From: G942493375 sp942493375
Lineage (GTDB): Bacteria; Armatimonadota; UBA5829
Direction of reading: 5' to 3'
NCBI GenBank assembly: GCA_942493375.1
Contig: OW818698.1
Span: 2,914,001 to 2,978,000, forward strand
DNA: 64,000 nucleotides
The position numbers were made by a program, and so were the translations under genes. The notes below the pieces were generated by a model. That model searched no databases and was not told the origin of the DNA. It saw only the letters and a program-made list of their open reading frames with translations. Shown here one piece after another: positions 33,527 through 43,155 of this stretch; positions within the stretch are counted from its first letter, which is position 1, and each line of letters starts with the position of its first letter.

Positions 33527-35431
33527 TTATTGAGACCATCCATTATAAAGTGACCAACCGACCCATCCGGGTTCCTTGTCTATACCCAAAGTGCGGATTT
33601 CATTACCACGCTGTTCACGCACTTTAATGGGAGCAAGGCTACCGCCAAAAACCATATCGCGCATACCCATCAAACGGAATCGGGCATTTTTCACGTCGAA
33701 CAGAGGTCGTAGATCCTTAATGTCGTACCCTCCCGCTTCGAAGTTAAACATACCAAAGATCTCAGTTCGTCCATTATCACATGTCAGTGCACGGATGCCT
33801 TTTCCCTCGCATTTCATGCCAAGGATCCAGGCATCAGCACCCATGTTCTGCACCAATCCAATATCACTTGTCCCTTCCGGATTTAGCTGCCTTGCCCAGA
33901 GTTTCTGACCCGGTTTCGTCATTTCAATAAGAGAGGAACAATCTGTAACAAAGATATCGCCACTACCTGTGCCAATGACTTTAAGATCACAACTTTCGAC
34001 CATCAAAGTTCGCTTCGTAGAACGGTTTTCAACTCCTGCTCTGCTTCCACCAAACGCATAGAGGTTCTGAAAACGCACAACCGGAGCCGATTTGTCTGTT
34101 ATGATAAAGCGCCCTTTTTCACTTCCGAGAATACGTCCGAAGCCCAACGCGATGACATGTCGGACACTTCCGTGAACAGATACTTCTCCATCCAGGTTGT
34201 ACCAATTAGGTTCAAGAATACCCACACCCCGCAGATAGACAGTCGTCTTGCCGGATTTAACTGCAGCATCTATTGCTTTTTGTATTGCTTCAGTATCATC
34301 CTTGTTATCATTCGAAGTAGCGCCAAAATCATTCGCACAGACCCAGTTATTAGGGTTAACTTCCCAAGTCACTAGGGGTTCTCGCTTTATGGGTAGTTTG
34401 CTGGAATCCTGGGCTCCATCAAAGAGCTTTTTTGTATCATGGGAAATGTATTCGGAGACACTGGATCCTATTGCATTACCACCTGGTGTCTCGCTCTGGA
34501 TTGCAGTCTTCATCCCTTGAATCTTAACATCCCGGGCATGCAAAACACTGCGGTTATGTATAGCAGGACCATTCGGATCACCGCCACTGAATCTTCCTCC
34601 TGTCAGAGCTACCACCCCACCCCACCACGTCCAGTCGTTGGGATAATCGCAGAACAGCCCTAAAGGTGTATTTTCAACTACCAGGTCTTCGATTGCAACC
34701 GTCGCTGCATTAACATAGACTCCCTGTTTACGACAGTTACGAATGGTCACCCGTGAAAGAGTTGCTCCCCAATTCCATTGCTCAAGTATACCTGTCTCGA
34801 AACCTTCAATAAGAACATCCTGGACAAGATTTGGACTGCTCTGATCAATAAAACCGTTGTTAATCCCAATCTTGCCATATCCCATAACTCGAACATTCTG
34901 AATGATTCCAGTGTTGGTTGAACACCAGCGAATACCGTCCTTGTCTGGATTTTTACCAACATCCACAGTAAAGTTGTGCAATGTGCGAAAGAACCAATCC
35001 GCAGAGGTAGGACCCGTTTCGCGAGGGTGTGTACGGATCACTGAGTTACAATCTTTGACACCATCTGCCAGCCGTATAATCACTCCATCTCGAGATTCGC
35101 CATAGATCCACGGACCAGTAGGAGCATTCACCACAAGTGTATTGGTGACTCGATATATGCCCTTTGGAATGTACAACACAGCCGTTGCCGGTTTTTCAAC
35201 ACCACAACTGGTGTCAATACCACGCTGCAAAGCAGCAGTGTCATCAGTAACCCCATCTCCCTTTGCACCAAAGTCACGCTTTACGTCCAGAACGGAAGCA
35301 TCTCTGGGGAATGAAACCCGACTATAGGTCAAGTTTTTATTCAAGGTCGGTTTTTGCGCTGATGCCATACCTGGTTGCGATATAAAAAGCATCGCAAGTG
35401 CGAGAAAAGTGAAGACCTGTACAAACTTCAT
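33527..35431 (-). CDS. Secreted double beta-helix protein (pectate-lyase-3/GH55-like)
   Basis: About 634 residues; start 35431 has AGAGG 8 nt upstream. Signal peptide (MKFVQVFTFLALAMLFISQPGMASA). Two copies of the pectate-lyase-3 entry motif occur, DFGAKGDGVTDDTAALQ near residue 60 and DFGATSNDNKDDTEAIQ near residue 375, each followed by repeated short strands. This two-helix layout is found in GH55-like and phage-tail-like proteins. No catalytic residues assigned. Last gene of a five-gene leftward run with GH123-like and GH36 enzymes, so probably depolymerises or binds a polysaccharide outside the cell. Confidence 0.78.
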   Translation of the reverse strand: MKFVQVFTFLALAMLFISQPGMASAQKPTLNKNLTYSRVSFPRDASVLDVKRDFGAKGDGVTDDTAALQRGIDTSCGVEKPATAVLYIPKGIYRVTNTLVVNAPTGPWIYGESRDGVIIRLADGVKDCNSVIRTHPRETGPTSADWFFRTLHNFTVDVGKNPDKDGIRWCSTNTGIIQNVRVMGYGKIGINNGFIDQSSPNLVQDVLIEGFETGILEQWNWGATLSRVTIRNCRKQGVYVNAATVAIEDLVVENTPLGLFCDYPNDWTWWGGVVALTGGRFSGGDPNGPAIHNRSVLHARDVKIQGMKTAIQSETPGGNAIGSSVSEYISHDTKKLFDGAQDSSKLPIKREPLVTWEVNPNNWVCANDFGATSNDNKDDTEAIQKAIDAAVKSGKTTVYLRGVGILEPNWYNLDGEVSVHGSVRHVIALGFGRILGSEKGRFIITDKSAPVVRFQNLYAFGGSRAGVENRSTKRTLMVESCDLKVIGTGSGDIFVTDCSSLIEMTKPGQKLWARQLNPEGTSDIGLVQNMGADAWILGMKCEGKGIRALTCDNGRTEIFGMFNFEAGGYDIKDLRPLFDVKNARFRLMGMRDMVFGGSLAPIKVREQRGNEIRTLGIDKEPGWVGWSLYNGWSQ

Positions 35432-35473
35432 ACAATCTGCCTCTACATGCAAATACCTTTAGATACTCAAAGG

Positions 35474-37411
35474 TTAATTTTTAACCACAAACACCCGTTT
35501 GCACGTCCGCGTTACGCCGTTCAGCTCAGCCGTCACTACAACTTCATTCTCCTTCTCAGAGAGGAAAACGCAGCCGATGAAGCAGCCTGTCTTTGTAATA
35601 TTCTCCGGGATGACAGGGGTTGAATTTATGGTTACTTTTGCACCGGGAGTTACTATACCGCGGACATTGATCAATATCGGTCCCTCTGGTGTCACTGTGG
35701 TCTCCGGAGGAGATGTCTGAACATAGAGGAGTGGCGTTGCATCCAGAGCTTCGATCTCATCAGCGATAGTTGCTCTGGTATTTATCAACACTTTCGGGTC
35801 TCGGGTATGGTCGTAGAATGATTGGACTACTCTATGGCACAATTCTAATGGACGCTGGCGGGGATCCAGCCATTTTGCGTCATCTCCAATATGCTTCTTG
35901 AGTTCACTCAGCCGGTTTTCGAGAGTCCAAAGGTATTCATAGTCCTGCAGCCCATCTCTCATTGCACTCAGCCGCATGGAAGCAAGATATCCTGCTTTTC
36001 CGGGATATGCAACAGCATTATCCCCTTGAGGCAATCCCCAGCTCATTGCTGTATTCTCTGAGTAAGGGTCCTTATCAGCTGCAAAGAAATTCAACCCCCA
36101 ATGCAGGAAGCCGTCCAGTCCATACAGATATTGAATCCAGTGCAGTTCTCGTCCAGTTAATAGAGGCTGGTCAAGAAATCGGTTCGGATATCTTCCCAGC
36201 GGATGGCAACAGGTGTAGAACCATATCTTTTTACCCTGGCGCTTCAATTCCTGATAATGGGGCCACCAGAGATTGAGATGAGAGAGTTTAGGCACAGATA
36301 TATCCAGATCAGGAAAACCATCATTTTCGACAGCTTCGATGACTCCGATATCCGGCGCCATTTTGTGGACTTGTTTGAGAAGTTCGTTATACGATTTTTC
36401 ACCGTATATGAAGGGCTCATCAGCCAGACTGATATATACTCTCCCTTTCCATCCGCGTTTTTTAACGAGCTTTTGCAAGGCAGCAAGTCTCTCCAGGTTG
36501 TAATCGTGCCCAATAATCCGGCTGTCCTGTTCAAGTTGAGACTTGTTGTGTTGCCCCAAGGCATCAAATTGAACTGCGTGCAGACCAGACTTGAGGACTA
36601 TATCCATATATTTCTCAAAGTTAGCAGGATTGCAGACAATCTTGCCACTTGGCAGAGTTTTATGCTCAATAAGTGCCCAAGCAGCGCGGACATCGGTCTG
36701 GCGATATTTATGCAGAAACTTGCAAGACTCCTCCAGATGCTTCCAATATTCTTCTGTTCCAAACTTAATATTCTCAAATCCGCGTCCGGGGAAATCCCAC
36801 CATTGAATAACCCTCTGGTGACGGGTATCCGAAAGCTTGAAGTTTCTTATATGCAATAAAACAGGAATACTGCAGGTACCGGTGCTGCCTGTGACTTTTA
36901 ACTCACCCCGATACTCGCCGGGTTTTGCATCTGCAGGGACATCCACATCGATCCAAATCGGCTGAGGTGTTTTAGGTTCGACAGCGAGTTTCGCATCTTC
37001 CCAGAACGGATCCGGAATGCTTACAGGAGCAGCTGCAATCAATTCATCAGCCGGAATGCTGGGGGAGTTCTTGGTAATGTCTATATACCGGACCCAGTGT
37101 AGAAGCACAGAGTCAGCTGAAACAACCGATTTCCCGTCCATAGACCTAAAATCAGATACTGCAACCGAAACCGTATCCTGCATATCCCCGGGAATAACAA
37201 CAGCCTGAGAACTGACAGTCTCCCCAACAGCACCATCGATGATGAGTTCTGAAACATTCTGGCTATTTGGAATTGAATTACGAAGTACTTTAGTAAGTGG
37301 ATCCGACGGAATAAGTTTCATATTATCACCCCAAAGCAGTGGACTACAGCATAATATGCTCAAAACGACTAATGGTATAATCACAACAATGATTCTCATT
37401 ATTTTAGTCAT
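35474..37411 (-). CDS. Secreted GH123/DUF4091-like glycosidase
   Basis: 645 residues. Hydrophobic signal (IIVVIIPLVVLSILCCSPLLW), N-terminal beta domain (PIWIDVDVPADAKPGEYRGEL), then a barrel with the D331-E332 pair in ISLADEP expected for substrate-assisted catalysis in GH123. The DUF4091 segment LDGFLHWGLNFF and RLSAMRDGLQDYEYLW follows, then a C-terminal Ig-like domain (INVRGIVTPGAKVTINS). GH123 members release N-acetylgalactosamine; whether this one does is unknown. Start ATG has AGAGG only 3-4 nt upstream. Lies 26 bp after the small gene at 37438 and 42 bp before the beta-helix gene. Confidence 0.83.
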   Translation of the reverse strand: MTKIMRIIVVIIPLVVLSILCCSPLLWGDNMKLIPSDPLTKVLRNSIPNSQNVSELIIDGAVGETVSSQAVVIPGDMQDTVSVAVSDFRSMDGKSVVSADSVLLHWVRYIDITKNSPSIPADELIAAAPVSIPDPFWEDAKLAVEPKTPQPIWIDVDVPADAKPGEYRGELKVTGSTGTCSIPVLLHIRNFKLSDTRHQRVIQWWDFPGRGFENIKFGTEEYWKHLEESCKFLHKYRQTDVRAAWALIEHKTLPSGKIVCNPANFEKYMDIVLKSGLHAVQFDALGQHNKSQLEQDSRIIGHDYNLERLAALQKLVKKRGWKGRVYISLADEPFIYGEKSYNELLKQVHKMAPDIGVIEAVENDGFPDLDISVPKLSHLNLWWPHYQELKRQGKKIWFYTCCHPLGRYPNRFLDQPLLTGRELHWIQYLYGLDGFLHWGLNFFAADKDPYSENTAMSWGLPQGDNAVAYPGKAGYLASMRLSAMRDGLQDYEYLWTLENRLSELKKHIGDDAKWLDPRQRPLELCHRVVQSFYDHTRDPKVLINTRATIADEIEALDATPLLYVQTSPPETTVTPEGPILINVRGIVTPGAKVTINSTPVIPENITKTGCFIGCVFLSEKENEVVVTAELNGVTRTCKRVFVVKN

Positions 37412-37437
37412 AATCCTCTTTACCTGCTAGTGAAATC

Positions 37438-37941
37438 TCAACACCAGGCTGGATCAAACGTCCCGCGATCATAAGTGCCTTTCCATGACAAAACAACTAT
37501 ATCTTTACCCCTGCCAAAGCTGGACCAGGTTCCTTCCAATTCACTTTCCAAATCTTCGACTAAACAGTTGCCACCAGCACCGGATGACCCAGATTTAATA
37601 ATCACAGTTCTCTCAGACAGTATATTATGGATAATGTCCACAGCTCTAATGACAATTTCTTCCCCACTATCTTGAATATCCAATTCATCATCATCCAATT
37701 CATCACAATGCACGTGCCATCCAACCCAACTAATAATAATGCCTCCCCACATTGTCTCAATACGTAGAGGACACAACGGTGTAAACCTTGAGGGTATCTC
37801 TATAGCTATATCGCCTTCTGCTTGCCATTTGAGGTTAGGAGGAATAAAGTATTGATCCCAATCAGGATAGTGCTCCAATATGATTGTTCGGAACTGTTCG
37901 GCAAAACTGGCGGCATTATCAATATCATTCTGTTCTATCAA
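37438..37941 (-). CDS. Small acidic protein of unknown function coupled to GH36
   Basis: 167 residues, TTG start with AAGGAG 6 nt upstream; the first four bases (TTGA) overlap the TGA stop of the GH36 gene, so translation is likely coupled. No signal peptide. Acidic stretch HCDELDDDELDIQDSGEE in the middle, beta-rich ends (IAIEIPSRFTPLCPLRIETMWGGIIISWVGWHVH; KDIVVLSWKGTYD). No family recognised. It may be a small cytoplasmic accessory of the galactosidase or an unrelated passenger. Confidence 0.6.
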   Translation of the reverse strand: MIEQNDIDNAASFAEQFRTIILEHYPDWDQYFIPPNLKWQAEGDIAIEIPSRFTPLCPLRIETMWGGIIISWVGWHVHCDELDDDELDIQDSGEEIVIRAVDIIHNILSERTVIIKSGSSGAGGNCLVEDLESELEGTWSSFGRGKDIVVLSWKGTYDRGTFDPAWC

Positions 37942-39911
37942 TTAATTCTCCTTGCATATCTCAATAGTGCACTCCCTGGTCTATCCGGTATATTAATAAG
38001 CATCTGTCTTAACTCAGCACCTGGTATCCGTTCTATCTCCGGTTGGTCAAAATCGTAGGCTATCGAGTATTCATACCCACAGCCTTCCTTGATACCTCTA
38101 AGGTTTGCAGGTAATTCCTGCTGTTTACTGAGTGATCTTCTGAAGAACAGCGCATAACCTTCGTCGGCATCTTCCAAATGGAACTGCCAGGCACACCAGT
38201 CGTATAGGATGGTAGTTACTTCGACCAGGTTGTAAAAATCTGCTCCAATGTATTTCTGCAGTGATCTGGTTTCAGCAATCGCCTTGCGGATATTAGCATA
38301 TTCATTTCGGGCTTTGGTCAGATTGAAATAAATTTGAGGTCCGGAGCCCATGGCACTTCTCCATGTGTATGGGTCAACTGACCAAACTCCGCCGCTGTGA
38401 TAAGGGGATATTAATGAAAGACCGCTGCATTGGACCTGGTCCGCGAGCGGCATCAAAGACATCGCCGATTTCAACCATATGGGCATATCTGGGGTGTCAC
38501 TTCTCCACAAAGGAACAGACAACGATAGTGTCTCGATATCGATTCTACGCCCACCTGATGCACAGTTATCTATCATAAGTCCCGGGTGACGCTCCAGAAG
38601 GTTGCTCCAAAAAGTATAAAGACCAGCAATATACTTCGACTCGGTAATTCCTTCTCTATCAGCATCATCTGCTGAACGCCACCCAATCAATGGATCTACA
38701 TTGAAATCCTGTCTGTATACATCCAGATTCCAATTGGTGATTTTTTCGGAGATATAGTCAGAAAGAAAGCTGACAGCCTCTGCATCAGCAAGATTGAACA
38801 GATACTGGCCTGGTGTGTTTGGATTATCTAATAGATATTCGGGATGAAGAGTCGCTAATTCAGTTCCATCAATGGCCCTTTCCGGCTCAAACCAGAGTAT
38901 AAACTTGATGCTCTTCTCATGACATCTATCAGCCAGTGGTTTTAGTCCATTTGGAAAGCCATCCTGACGCGGTTTCCAATTGCCTACTCCGTTTGGAAAA
39001 CCCTCTTTATACCAGTAAGCATCCAACCAGTACGCATCGCATCCGACTTCTGCTGCAGCGTCTATACACTTGAACTGGTTGGTTTCATTCGCATAAACTG
39101 CAGCCTTCTTCGTGTCTTCAGCTTCAAATATTGGTGCATCACCATCGTATTGTTTTTGACTGAGGATTTCATCCCAAATTGTAAACGCTGTAGTGTAGCT
39201 TATTGGTGTGGCTGCACTGTCCGGTGCATAATGTTTAAAGACAACTCTGCGAATGGCATTCCAGCCATCGGCAGGATCGGAACTAACAACTTGAGCTAAT
39301 AATATCCTGGGCTGCCTGATTTTCTCCCCAGGATTCAAATACGCACGAAACCGTTCCAGGCCACAGGCAACCCTTAACGAACCACTGCTGTCCCTTTCGA
39401 AAAATGCACTCCATTGGCCTGTCCATCCAACTGCAACAACAATAGATTTGTCTTCACCCACAACATTAAAGAAAGGCATTGATGTATTCGATGATCTTCC
39501 TCCCTCAGGTGCAAACTTCATCCGGGATAACTCAGGCAATGGAACGGAATACGGCAGAAAATCAGTAGAGGCACAGTTACTGCCCTGCATAGTGTGAATA
39601 CTGAGATCGCTGCCAGTTCTCATTCCGAACGAAGCATTTATTGTAGAAATATCATCAATGATCGGCGTTGGTTTTAAAGAAATATTTTCAATCTCGGTAA
39701 GCCAGTCGCAGCAGGATTCGGAAAACCATCTGATACTGACTTTTACAGCCAATCCAACAGCCTGTGAATGGTATATAATTTGTTCAGGTCTGCCTTCTAC
39801 AGAATTCGTTACAGATATTGTTATATCCGGTAAGTCGAAATAGCTACCCTCGCTCAGATTAATTCTGATTGGAGGTCGTAAGGGATTGATCCAAATATCA
39901 AATTGCTGCAT
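37938..39911 (-). CDS. GH36 alpha-galactosidase
   Basis: 657 residues; AGGAG about 10 nt before the ATG. GH36 layout: N-terminal beta supersandwich, then barrel with DAYWLDAYWYKEGFPNGVGNW, ILWFEPERA, nucleophile D402 in VYRQDFN and acid/base D458 in ASGGRRID, then a C-terminal beta domain. Retaining hydrolysis of alpha-1,6-linked galactose from oligosaccharides. No signal peptide, so cytoplasmic, implying imported oligosaccharides. Its neighbours are exported, so the cluster splits work between outside and inside. Confidence 0.92.
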   Translation of the reverse strand: MQQFDIWINPLRPPIRINLSEGSYFDLPDITISVTNSVEGRPEQIIYHSQAVGLAVKVSIRWFSESCCDWLTEIENISLKPTPIIDDISTINASFGMRTGSDLSIHTMQGSNCASTDFLPYSVPLPELSRMKFAPEGGRSSNTSMPFFNVVGEDKSIVVAVGWTGQWSAFFERDSSGSLRVACGLERFRAYLNPGEKIRQPRILLAQVVSSDPADGWNAIRRVVFKHYAPDSAATPISYTTAFTIWDEILSQKQYDGDAPIFEAEDTKKAAVYANETNQFKCIDAAAEVGCDAYWLDAYWYKEGFPNGVGNWKPRQDGFPNGLKPLADRCHEKSIKFILWFEPERAIDGTELATLHPEYLLDNPNTPGQYLFNLADAEAVSFLSDYISEKITNWNLDVYRQDFNVDPLIGWRSADDADREGITESKYIAGLYTFWSNLLERHPGLMIDNCASGGRRIDIETLSLSVPLWRSDTPDMPIWLKSAMSLMPLADQVQCSGLSLISPYHSGGVWSVDPYTWRSAMGSGPQIYFNLTKARNEYANIRKAIAETRSLQKYIGADFYNLVEVTTILYDWCAWQFHLEDADEGYALFFRRSLSKQQELPANLRGIKEGCGYEYSIAYDFDQPEIERIPGAELRQMLINIPDRPGSALLRYARRIN

Positions 39912-39976
39912 AATGTTAAGCTCCTGGATTCGCAGATAGCAAATATAAATGGCTAATGCTTTTTATAAACATAGGA

Positions 39977-40339
39977 TCAGCTTTTTTGGTGTTTCTTATC
40001 GCGTCGCAATGATCCTGCAGTAGATTGCACCATTACCGGGTACCATTCCCATCTGATTTTTGACAACCGGTCTCCAACTCTCATCTTGGCATATATTGCG
40101 TAATATTTGCCTTTTGAACAACCATATTTTCCTGTTATTCCGTCATCAGTAATATAACTTATCGTGAATGAATGAGTCCAGATAAAACTTGGACCGCGAG
40201 ATCCTGCAGGAATACCAATATACTGTCCAATCTCTGTTACAGATCCTTGCCACGTAGAATATAAGATTTGAACGTATCTAGCGATGGTCAGAAGCGCCAC
40301 CCCCGTGTATATATATACTAATATGTGCCCATTCTCCAT
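39977..40339 (-). CDS. Small membrane-anchored protein of unknown function
   Basis: 120 residues; GAGG 7 nt before the ATG. One N-terminal membrane segment (ILVYIYTGVALLTIARYVQIL), then a small beta-rich domain (FTISYITDDGITGKYGCSKGKYYAIYAKMRVGD) and a basic tail (SLRRDKKHQKS). Resembles the general plan of DUF3592-like single-domain membrane proteins but this is not certain. First gene of the leftward GH36-GH123-beta-helix run, 65 bp upstream of GH36. Confidence 0.55.
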   Translation of the reverse strand: MENGHILVYIYTGVALLTIARYVQILYSTWQGSVTEIGQYIGIPAGSRGPSFIWTHSFTISYITDDGITGKYGCSKGKYYAIYAKMRVGDRLSKIRWEWYPVMVQSTAGSLRRDKKHQKS

Positions 40340-40423
40340 ATAAGGTCCTCATAAAAGCAGACAAAAATATGCCGTCCATTGAATCTATTCGAGGACGGCA
40401 TTTATCTTGACAAAGTGACACTG

Positions 40424-40500
40424 GTGCGCATTATTCACCAAACTCTACTTTTGACCGGCAGTTGGGGCAAAAGTGAGTCAGTCATGAATAATGCGCGCTA
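40424..40500 (+). repeat. Palindromic element copy D
   Basis: Left end TGCGCATTATTCACCAAA, right end TCATGAATAATGCGCGCTA. Keeps the CTTTTGACC/GGCAAAAG hairpin, lacks the second hairpin. The terminal CTA is the TAG stop codon of the oxidoreductase gene on the minus strand. Confidence 0.85.
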
Positions 40501-41679
40501 ATCTGCTGTAATTCTGCCTGCAAGGTTCGTCGAGTTGAATGGCCCGGGGTCCATTATCAGCAGTCTGGCTTCGTCGGTCTTGTCCCACACATTCCAGAGC
40601 AAAACCCCACGGACTCTGCCTTCCTGGAGATAATACAACACCCCGGTCACATACTCCTCCTGCCAATCTGCGAACACTTCGAACTTAGAGTTTACCTGTC
40701 CAACAGCTTCATACCCAAGCTCAAACATGTCGGAATAGAACATCGGCAGGTAGTCATAACGCACATCCTGGCCAGCCATTGCCAGACCTGCTGCTTTTCC
40801 CATCTTCAAGGCATTATCTTCATGCTCCACCCGGGTGAGCATACCGGTAGCCGGACTTACAAAACTTGCACAGTCACCTGCAGCATAAATGTTATGCATA
40901 CTTGCAGTCAGGTCAGCTGCTGTAATGATCCCATCTCCAATTCCAAGCCCGGCGTCCTGTGCCAGCGAGACATTAGGTTTGATACCAATTCCGGCAACTA
41001 CCCCGTCAACTGTGATAGTCTTTTCAGAAACAGTATGCAATATACGTTTGTTACCGTCAGCGGCCATACTCACAATTGAATCTTCGAACAACAAACGCAC
41101 TCCCTTGTCTGCATAATATTTATTAACAAACTCAGCGACATCTGATGGGAAGATCCTGGAGCATATTGCATTCTCCGGCATGATAAGTGTCACTTCTTTT
41201 CCGATACCACATAGTGCAGCAGCTATCTCCGAGCCTATAAACCCTCCTCCAATCACAGCAAAACTATCCCCGGTTTCCGTTAGTTTCCTCAATCGATTAT
41301 AATCATCCAAAGTCCGGAAATAGATGATCTCATCTCGACCAAACGGAAGCCTCCTCGGAGTCCCTCCCGTAGCCAACAGGAGCTTGCCATACTCATACAC
41401 TTCTCCCATATCATCGACAATACTGTTCATTACAGTATTCAACCCGGTCACACTTCGATCTTTCAGCAGCTTAACTCCCCGCTCCTCGGTCTTCAGTTCG
41501 ATAATATCCATTGGCTTGCCTTGCCAAAGCTTTTTGGAAAGCGGTGGGCGTTTATAGGGAGGATATTGCTCTTCGGTAAACATGCATATTGACCCATTTG
41601 CATCTACCGAACGTATCGCCTTAGCGGCTGCATAACCAGTCATTCCTCCGCCGACAATCAAGTAGTCATATTTAGTCAT
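40498..41679 (-). CDS. FAD-dependent NAD(P)H oxidoreductase (ferredoxin/rubredoxin-reductase-like)
   Basis: 393 residues; AAGGAG about 8 nt before the ATG. Two Rossmann motifs are intact: FAD-binding VGGGMTGYAAA at about 8-18 and NAD(P)-binding GGGFIGSEIAAAL near 143. The second FAD contact IYAAGDCAS stands near 267. The C-terminus matches the AIF/ferredoxin-reductase-like branch (reductase C domain, MFYSDMFELGYEAVG). Electron transfer from NAD(P)H to a small redox protein or quinone; the partner is not in the window. The stop codon lies inside the end of palindromic copy D, but length is normal for the family, so no obvious truncation. Confidence 0.9.
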   Translation of the reverse strand: MTKYDYLIVGGGMTGYAAAKAIRSVDANGSICMFTEEQYPPYKRPPLSKKLWQGKPMDIIELKTEERGVKLLKDRSVTGLNTVMNSIVDDMGEVYEYGKLLLATGGTPRRLPFGRDEIIYFRTLDDYNRLRKLTETGDSFAVIGGGFIGSEIAAALCGIGKEVTLIMPENAICSRIFPSDVAEFVNKYYADKGVRLLFEDSIVSMAADGNKRILHTVSEKTITVDGVVAGIGIKPNVSLAQDAGLGIGDGIITAADLTASMHNIYAAGDCASFVSPATGMLTRVEHEDNALKMGKAAGLAMAGQDVRYDYLPMFYSDMFELGYEAVGQVNSKFEVFADWQEEYVTGVLYYLQEGRVRGVLLWNVWDKTDEARLLIMDPGPFNSTNLAGRITAD

Positions 41680-41930
41680 TACAAAATCTCCTTGGAACTA
41701 CATGTTGGAGACTGGAAGTCAAAACTCGGGAATAGTATTTCCAATCTCAATTTCACTCTTTTACAGATAGATTGCTTTATTGTTCCCATAATCTGTGAGC
41801 TTCTCACCTGAACTTATCAATAGAAATATTCTATCCATAATATGAACAACTCCCTCAGCTAATGTCACTCAAGATGTGTGTCGATAAGTAAATAGACGGC
41901 GAACTGCGTGTGCGTCGTCCATTCAGGGCC

Positions 41931-42036
41931 TAACCCGCTTTATTCACCAAGCTTCGCTTTTGACCGGCAGTAGGGGCAAAAGCTGAAAGTGTAAATGCAG
42001 AGCATATACACCGTCAATCATGAATAATGCGGGCTA
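41931..42036 (+). repeat. Palindromic element copy E (full length)
   Basis: Left end TAACCCGCTTTATTCACCAAGC, right end TGAATAATGCGGGCTA. Carries both hairpins: CTTTTGACC/GGGCAAAAG and GTGTAAATGC/GCATATACAC. Ends 15 bp before the GTG of flgI, so it forms most of that operon's leader. The 372-bp gap 41680-42051 otherwise shows no gene and no clear promoter. Confidence 0.9.
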
Positions 42037-42051
42037 GTAAGGGGACAGACA

Positions 42052-43155
42052 GTGAATAAATACTTGATCTTTGCAGTAGTCTGTATAGCAATCTGCGCAA
42101 GCACAGTTGTTTTTGGACAGACTGCAAGAGTAAAAGATATTGCGTCCGTTGATGGAGTCCGAAGCAACCAGCTTGTTGGTTATGGACTTGTAGTAGGTCT
42201 ACAAGGAACAGGAGACTCTCAACAGTCCAAATTCACTCCTCAGTCTGTTGCAAATATGCTGGCAACCTTTGGAATCAATGTTCCAGCTGCAACATTGAAA
42301 GTTAAAAACGTCGCTGCAGTCATGATAACAGCGGCATTGCCTCCTTTTGCCAGGCCAGGTACAACTATTGATGTCATGGTATCGTCACTCGGTGACTGTG
42401 CCAGCTTGCAGGGAGGCACTCTGCTGCAATCTCCACTGAAAGCAGCAAATGGAGATGTTTATGCAGTTGCGCAGGGATCCTTATCGATAGGTGGGTTCTC
42501 TGCCGGTGGAGGCGGAGGATCATCCGCAAAAAACCACACCACTGTGGGTAGAATCCCAAATGGTGCATTGGTAGAAAAGGAAACCTCAACCCAACTTGCA
42601 AAAGACGATATCGTGAGTATAGCCCTGAATCAGAATGATTTTACATGTGCAACCAGAATGGCCAAAGCTATCAACGCGAAGGTCGGCCCAGGACTTGCAT
42701 CTGCTTCAGATGGCAATGTAGTCACAGTCAGAGTCCCTGCTGGAAAAGCAACAGATATCGTAGCATTTATCAGCGAAATAGAGCAGGTGGAAGTCGCAAC
42801 AGACACCTCTGCAAAGGTAATTGTAAATGAACGGACGGGGACAGTGGTCATAGGGGGGAACGTTCGAATGTCTCCAGTTGCCATCTCACACGGTTCGTTG
42901 ACGGTCGAAGTAACCAAAGAACCTGATGTCAGTCAGCCAAATCCGCTTAGCTACGGCAAAACTGAGGTTACCACAACCACTGCAGTTACAGTCCAGGAGC
43001 AGCCTGCTGCTCTGTTACAGATAAAGAACGGCTCAACAATAGACGAATTAGTCCGGGCGCTGAATGCGCTTAAGGTAACTCCCAGAGACTTAATCGCCGT
43101 GCTGCAGGCTGTAAAAGAAGCCGGTGCACTGCAAGCCCAGCTGGAGGTTATCTGA
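42052..43155 (+). CDS. flgI: Flagellar P-ring protein FlgI
   Basis: 367 residues, GTG start with AGGGG 8 nt upstream. Signal peptide MNKYLIFAVVCIAICASTVVFG, then the FlgI hallmark ARVKDIASVDGVRSNQLVGYGLVVGLQGTGDS and MLATFGINVP. Forms the periplasmic P ring around the flagellar rod in the peptidoglycan layer, which indicates an outer-membraned cell. First gene of the cluster; flgH and flgA are not nearby. Stop and next start share TGATG. Confidence 0.96.
   Translation: MNKYLIFAVVCIAICASTVVFGQTARVKDIASVDGVRSNQLVGYGLVVGLQGTGDSQQSKFTPQSVANMLATFGINVPAATLKVKNVAAVMITAALPPFARPGTTIDVMVSSLGDCASLQGGTLLQSPLKAANGDVYAVAQGSLSIGGFSAGGGGGSSAKNHTTVGRIPNGALVEKETSTQLAKDDIVSIALNQNDFTCATRMAKAINAKVGPGLASASDGNVVTVRVPAGKATDIVAFISEIEQVEVATDTSAKVIVNERTGTVVIGGNVRMSPVAISHGSLTVEVTKEPDVSQPNPLSYGKTEVTTTTAVTVQEQPAALLQIKNGSTIDELVRALNALKVTPRDLIAVLQAVKEAGALQAQLEVI

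Noticed and set aside
40498..41679. Truncation of the FAD oxidoreductase by element D
   Set aside because: Its length and C-terminal domain are normal for the family, so the element appears to sit at the natural stop.
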